From Sphingobacteriales bacterium (lineage in GTDB: Bacteria; Bacteroidota; Bacteroidia; Chitinophagales; Chitinophagaceae): 64,000 bases of DNA. Each line of letters opens with the position of its first letter. Position 1 is the stretch's first letter. The translations under genes were made by a program, and so were the position numbers. This document shows, one piece after another, positions 60,633 to 64,000 of this stretch. Where the stretch lies: the NCBI GenBank assembly GCA_004144175.1, contig SEFT01000009.1, positions 1 through 64,000 of the forward strand. Reading direction: 5' to 3'. Below the pieces are notes generated by a model, which saw only the letters and a program-made list of their open reading frames with translations, did not search any database and was not told the DNA's origin.

Positions 60633-61484
60633 ATCGTTGCGTTTGTATTTCCACCTGTTGTGGGTCCACATCCAGTTTTCAGGTTGATTCCTTACCTGGC
60701 GTTCCATGAATGTTACATACTGCTGTAGTATGGTGTTTTGCGGTAGCAACGACGCGTCGTCTGTTATGTGTTCAAGCTTTACGTCGTAGTAGCCACGCTT
60801 TACTCTATGGATGCCTGCAAATACTACCGCAGCTTTGTTACGTGATGCCAGTAGCTCCGTGCCTTTAAAGAAGGGCGCTTCCCTATTCATAAAATCAGTC
60901 CAATAAACATTGTTCAGGTTCGATGGGTTTTGGTCAGCTATCAAGCCCATAATGTATCGTACCTGTTGCAGCCTCGCCATACCTTTTTTAGCGTGCATCG
61001 ATATAAGCCACGCACCGCTGCGGGTGCGTATCTTTTGCAGCAACCTGTCAAATGCTTTATCCGTCGCCGGCAGGTACACACCTGCAAACTGCTGCTGTGC
61101 ATTCAGCTGGCATACCACATTGGCCCATTCCCAGTTGAAGGTATGGCCGAGCAAAGCGTAGGTATTTTTTTCTGCGCTATTCAGCCGGGCAAATACTTCC
61201 CAGTTGCCCGTCATGCGGCGGTTCAGTTCTTTGTCAGATATGCTCAGCAGCTTTACTGTTTCCAGCCACTGGTCGCAAAAGTTGTGGTAGCATCTCTTCC
61301 TTATCTGCTCCAGCTCACCCGCATTCTTTTCAGGAAAGGCATACAGGAGGCTTTCTGCCACCAGTTCTTTCCTATACCCTATCATGTAATAGAGCAGGAA
61401 ATAGACAAAGTCCGATAGCAGATATAGCGCCGGAAACGGAAGTAATGAAATAGGATAAAATATTGCGAGCAGCAGGTAATACAT
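60624..61484 (-). CDS. LpxL/HtrB-type lysophospholipid (lipid A) acyltransferase
   Basis: This 286-residue membrane-associated acyltransferase has an N-terminal hydrophobic anchor ('YYLLLAIFYPISLLPFPALY') and the catalytic HxxxxE pair in 'GHTFNWEWANV', followed by 'GVYLPATDKAFDRLLQKIRT', 'GLIADQNPSNLNNVYWTDFM', and 'NWMWTHNRWKY' at the end, all typical of lipid A secondary acyltransferases. It would add an acyl chain to lipid A at the inner membrane. It shares nine bases with the end of the convergent nadC gene. Confidence 0.9.
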   Translation of the reverse strand: MYYLLLAIFYPISLLPFPALYLLSDFVYFLLYYMIGYRKELVAESLLYAFPEKNAGELEQIRKRCYHNFCDQWLETVKLLSISDKELNRRMTGNWEVFARLNSAEKNTYALLGHTFNWEWANVVCQLNAQQQFAGVYLPATDKAFDRLLQKIRTRSGAWLISMHAKKGMARLQQVRYIMGLIADQNPSNLNNVYWTDFMNREAPFFKGTELLASRNKAAVVFAGIHRVKRGYYDVKLEHITDDASLLPQNTILQQYVTFMERQVRNQPENWMWTHNRWKYKRNDLQ

Positions 61485-61514
61485 GCTGCTGCAAGATACG
61501 CATTATGCCTGCAA

Positions 61515-62174
61515 CTACTTGTTTAAGTGATTAGCCAGCTCGCCCGTCAGGTCGTATATCTTTTGTATCTTGTGCAGGGTTTCTACAAAGTCGATGTTCA
61601 GGTCTTTTAGTAGGCCGGTCTCCAGATCGAACACCCAGCCATGTACCGTAGGGTAGTTATTGGCTATGTAAGATTTCTGTACCACAGCTGTCTTAATAAT
61701 GTTCACACATTGTTCCTGCACATTCAGCTCTACCAACCTGTCGTAGCGCTTATGCTCATCTGTAATGGCATCCAGTTCGGCCTGATGAAGCCTGTATACA
61801 TCCCTTATATTACGCAGCCATGGGTTCAGGATGCCCATGTCTTTGGGTGTCATGGCGGCCTTTACACCGCCGCAGCTATAATGGCCGCATACTACTATGT
61901 GTTTCACCTTCAGGTGCTCCACCGCATAGTTTATTACCGACATTACATTCAGGTCTATATTATTCACCAGGTTGGCTACGTTGCGGTGCACGAACACCTC
62001 GCCCGGCTCCAGCCCCATTATTTCGTTAGCAGGCACGCGGCTATCCGAGCAGCCAATGTAGAGATAATCAGGATGCTGGTCGCGCGACAGCTTCTTCAGA
62101 AAATCGGCATCCTCACCTATCTTCTCAGCGAGCCATTTTTTATTATTCTCGAATATCTGTGCGTATGTAGTCAT
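61515..62174 (-). CDS. Beta-class carbonic anhydrase
   Basis: This is a 219-residue beta-carbonic anhydrase when started at ATG 62174 ('MTTYAQIFENNKKWLAEKIG'); a longer frame to 62231 adds 19 residues not found in the family. The zinc ligands are C42, H98 and C101 ('GCSDSRVP', 'VVCGHYSCGGVKAA') with the catalytic D44-R46 dyad. It interconverts CO2 and bicarbonate. It lies 30 bases upstream of the acyltransferase gene on the same strand and is divergent from the FAH gene. Confidence 0.95.
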   Translation of the reverse strand: MTTYAQIFENNKKWLAEKIGEDADFLKKLSRDQHPDYLYIGCSDSRVPANEIMGLEPGEVFVHRNVANLVNNIDLNVMSVINYAVEHLKVKHIVVCGHYSCGGVKAAMTPKDMGILNPWLRNIRDVYRLHQAELDAITDEHKRYDRLVELNVQEQCVNIIKTAVVQKSYIANNYPTVHGWVFDLETGLLKDLNIDFVETLHKIQKIYDLTGELANHLNK

Positions 62175-62287
62175 CCTGCGGTATTTGCTGCAATAATAGA
62201 ATAAATGCCCAAATCGCCGCTGCTGAGACATAAAGATTTCTAATACCGTTTTATCGGCTTAATTTTACCGCCCAAAACAGATACTAA

Positions 62288-63292
62288 ATGAAACTTGTTA
62301 CCTACTCCAAACAAGGCAAAGAGCAACTTGCCTTCCTGGTAAACAATAATCTATACGATACCAACCTAGTGAACCCGCGCCTGCCCGGCACTATGATGGA
62401 ACTGCTCAACAGCTGGGAACAGACCATTGATACCATGCGCAGGAGCGAAGATGATATAAAATCGGGCAAATGGAGTAATCCGGGCCTGGCGTTCGATGGG
62501 GCTGATATTATGGCACCTGTGCCGCACCCTACCTCTTGCCGCGATGGTTATGCATTTCGCCAGCACGTGGCTGCTGCCCGGCGCAACCGCAAGGTAGATA
62601 TGATACCGGAGTTCGATCAGTATCCTATCTTCTACTTTACCAACCACAATGCGATACAAGGCCCCGGCGCTATACCCTGTATGCCCGACCACTTCCAAAG
62701 GCTGGATTTTGAGCTGGAAGCTTCGGTAGTGCTGTGCAAAAAAGGCAGGAACATCAAGGCAGAAGATGCTGATAAGTACATAGCCGGCTACATGATCATG
62801 AATGACATGAGCGCACGTACCCTGCAAATGGAAGAAATGCTGCTGAACCTGGGCCCTGCAAAAGGAAAGGACTTCAGCACTGTGATAGGCCCTATGCTGG
62901 TAACGCCTGATGAGTTGGAGCAATACCGCATACCTGCCAAACCAAACCACGCCGGTAATAACTACAACCTGAAAATGACCTGCCGTGTAAATGGCATCGA
63001 AGTAAGCCAGGGCAATATGGGCGATATGGACTGGACCTTTGCAGAGATCATCGAGCGCTGTGCTTATGGTGTAGATGTACTGCCGGGCGATGTAATAGGC
63101 AGTGGTACCGTAGGTACAGGGTGTTTCCTGGAGCTGAACGGCACCGGTAAGCTGAATGACGCCAACTACAAAGAGCAATGGCTGCAACCGGGCGATGTGG
63201 TAGAAATGGAGATAGATGGCCTGGGGCTGCTGACCAATACCATCGTAGCAGAAGAAACAGATTTCAGCCTGCTGAAACTAAAAAAGAAATAA
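62288..63292 (+). CDS. Fumarylacetoacetate hydrolase (FAH) family protein
   Basis: This 334-residue member of the FAH superfamily has a metal-binding acidic motif 'DFELEASVVL' (about 140-150), 'GYMIMNDMSARTLQ' (about 166-180), and a late 'GVDVLPGDVIGSGTVGTG', all diagnostic of the FAH fold. The extended N-terminal part ('LVTYSKQGKEQLAFLVNNNL') agrees with the longer type often seen in aromatic or amino-acid breakdown. A C-C bond hydrolase or decarboxylase activity is expected; the exact substrate (fumarylacetoacetate or other) is not clear. A terminator follows. Confidence 0.92.
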   Translation: MKLVTYSKQGKEQLAFLVNNNLYDTNLVNPRLPGTMMELLNSWEQTIDTMRRSEDDIKSGKWSNPGLAFDGADIMAPVPHPTSCRDGYAFRQHVAAARRNRKVDMIPEFDQYPIFYFTNHNAIQGPGAIPCMPDHFQRLDFELEASVVLCKKGRNIKAEDADKYIAGYMIMNDMSARTLQMEEMLLNLGPAKGKDFSTVIGPMLVTPDELEQYRIPAKPNHAGNNYNLKMTCRVNGIEVSQGNMGDMDWTFAEIIERCAYGVDVLPGDVIGSGTVGTGCFLELNGTGKLNDANYKEQWLQPGDVVEMEIDGLGLLTNTIVAEETDFSLLKLKKK

Positions 63293-63307
63293 TAAGCCAG
63301 ATAGAAG

Positions 63308-63332
63308 AAGGAGCCGGATGGCTCCTTTTTTT
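63308..63332 (+). terminator. Terminator after the FAH gene
   Basis: AAGGAGCC pairs perfectly with GGCTCCTT around GGAT, followed by a T-run to 63332. Confidence 0.9.
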
Positions 63333-63378
63333 CTTTGCAGGAATACTAATTTTACGTCCTCATAAATTTTTACGACAG

Positions 63379-64000
63379 ATGTTTTCTAAAGACTCAATAA
63401 TAGGTGTGATCGGTTCGGGTGCTATGGGCTCAGGTATAGCGCAGGTGGCTGCTATGGCAGGGCATAAGGTAGTGTTGTATGATAATAACAGCGCAGCGTT
63501 GGAAAAAGCACAAGCCAGCCTGAAACAGACCTTAGCGAAGCTACAGGAGAAAGGAAAAGTTGCCAGCGCCGATGAAGTAATGGGCCGTTTCCGGTTTGCG
63601 AGCGAGCTGACTGCCTTTGCCGATTGCGGACTAATTATAGAGGCTATTATCGAGAACCTGGATGTAAAGAAAAAACTGTTTGATATAGTAGAGCAGGCGG
63701 TGAGCGAAACTTGCGTACTGGCCAGTAATACCTCATCGCTATCTATCACCTCTATTGCTGCTGCTTGTAAAAAGCCGGAGCGTGTAATGGGGCTGCACTT
63801 CTTTAACCCCGCACCGTTGATGGCACTCGTAGAGGTAATACCGGCTGTGCAAAGCGATGCTGCACTTATAGACGATGCTATGAAGCTGATGAAAGAATGG
63901 GGTAAGGTACCGGTGCTGGCTAAGGATACCCCGGGCTTTATTGTAAACCGCGTAGCAAGGCCTTTCTATAGCGAGGCGATACGCATATACGAAGAGGGCA
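63379..64000 (+). CDS. 3-hydroxyacyl-CoA (3-hydroxybutyryl-CoA) dehydrogenase, cut by the window end
   Basis: An open frame from ATG 63379 runs off the end of the window (207 codons seen). It begins 'MFSKDSIIGVIGSGAMGSGI' with the NAD-binding GxGxMG motif, then 'LASNTSSLSITSI', 'GLHFFNPAPLMALVEVI' and 'DTPGFIVNRVARPFYSEAI'. These are the catalytic His/Glu-region and domain-junction motifs of 3-hydroxyacyl-CoA dehydrogenases. It oxidises 3-hydroxyacyl-CoA in fatty-acid or butanoate metabolism. It is 86 bases after the FAH gene, across a terminator. Whether a second catalytic domain follows is not visible. Confidence 0.93.
   Translation, partial: MFSKDSIIGVIGSGAMGSGIAQVAAMAGHKVVLYDNNSAALEKAQASLKQTLAKLQEKGKVASADEVMGRFRFASELTAFADCGLIIEAIIENLDVKKKLFDIVEQAVSETCVLASNTSSLSITSIAAACKKPERVMGLHFFNPAPLMALVEVIPAVQSDAALIDDAMKLMKEWGKVPVLAKDTPGFIVNRVARPFYSEAIRIYEEG

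Noticed and set aside
63360-63749. 129-codon minus-strand frame at the window end
   Set aside because: It is antisense to the 3-hydroxyacyl-CoA dehydrogenase gene, which reads through to the window edge with all motifs.

Overview
The window looks like chromosome of a Bacteroidota bacterium, most likely of the Chitinophagaceae/Chitinophagales type. The evidence is several secreted proteins with type IX secretion (T9SS) C-terminal sorting domains, a large SprB-repeat protein with a gliding-motility-type C-terminus, SusC-like TonB receptors with an N-terminal carboxypeptidase-regulatory domain, a LytS/LytTR-type signalling pair, promoters with a TAnnTTTG -7 box, and little use of Shine-Dalgarno sequences. 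No rRNA, tRNA or CRISPR array was recognised.

Region 1 (1-10.6 kb) is accessory DNA. A small excisionase-type HTH protein and a rolling-circle (HUH) Rep protein lead into a complete type I restriction-modification operon (hsdM, hsdS, hsdR). Five further genes are packed between its core genes: a DUF3883 PD-(D/E)xK-like protein, a small unknown, a GIY-YIG-like protein, a DUF6615-like putative nuclease and a small P-loop protein. Most are coupled by very short spacers or ATGA overlaps and are visibly more AT-rich than hsdM and hsdR. About 1.1 kb of mobile-element debris follows.

Region 2 (11-21 kb) is AT-rich and reads as a peptide (bacteriocin/RiPP-like) export locus. On the minus strand are an AraC regulator, a putative HExxH-type (here HQxxH) peptide-modification protein, a TPR lipoprotein, a C39-peptidase ABC exporter (PCAT) and an HlyD adaptor. 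On the plus strand are a LuxR-type response regulator, a 93-residue double-glycine-leader precursor and a repeat-containing T9SS protein. Palindromes lie in front of the precursor, and a shared 23-bp palindromic motif brackets the region.

Region 3 (21-40 kb) mixes ordinary small genes (Gly-zipper lipoprotein, DUF4142-like, GAF protein, DUF4373, DUF1206, DEAD-box helicase, ArsR/AHSA1 pair, T9SS proteins, DUF4136-like lipoprotein, XRE regulator) with a dense set of dispersed repeats. These include two MITE-like families, a CAG/CAA-rich repeat, promoter/start remnants of the DUF4373 gene, and two paralogous ~175-bp units, each ending in a perfect terminator, that look like small RNA genes. A DUF6122 gene is frameshifted.

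Region 4 (40-64 kb) is more ordinary chromosome: a receiver protein, a sialidase-like T9SS protein, the 1131-aa gliding-type SprB-repeat protein, a LytS kinase with a frameshifted LytTR regulator, an FG-GAP protein, two TonB receptors, and housekeeping genes (dgt, queA, nadC, a LpxL-type acyltransferase, beta-carbonic anhydrase, FAH-family hydrolase). It ends in a 3-hydroxyacyl-CoA dehydrogenase cut by the window edge.
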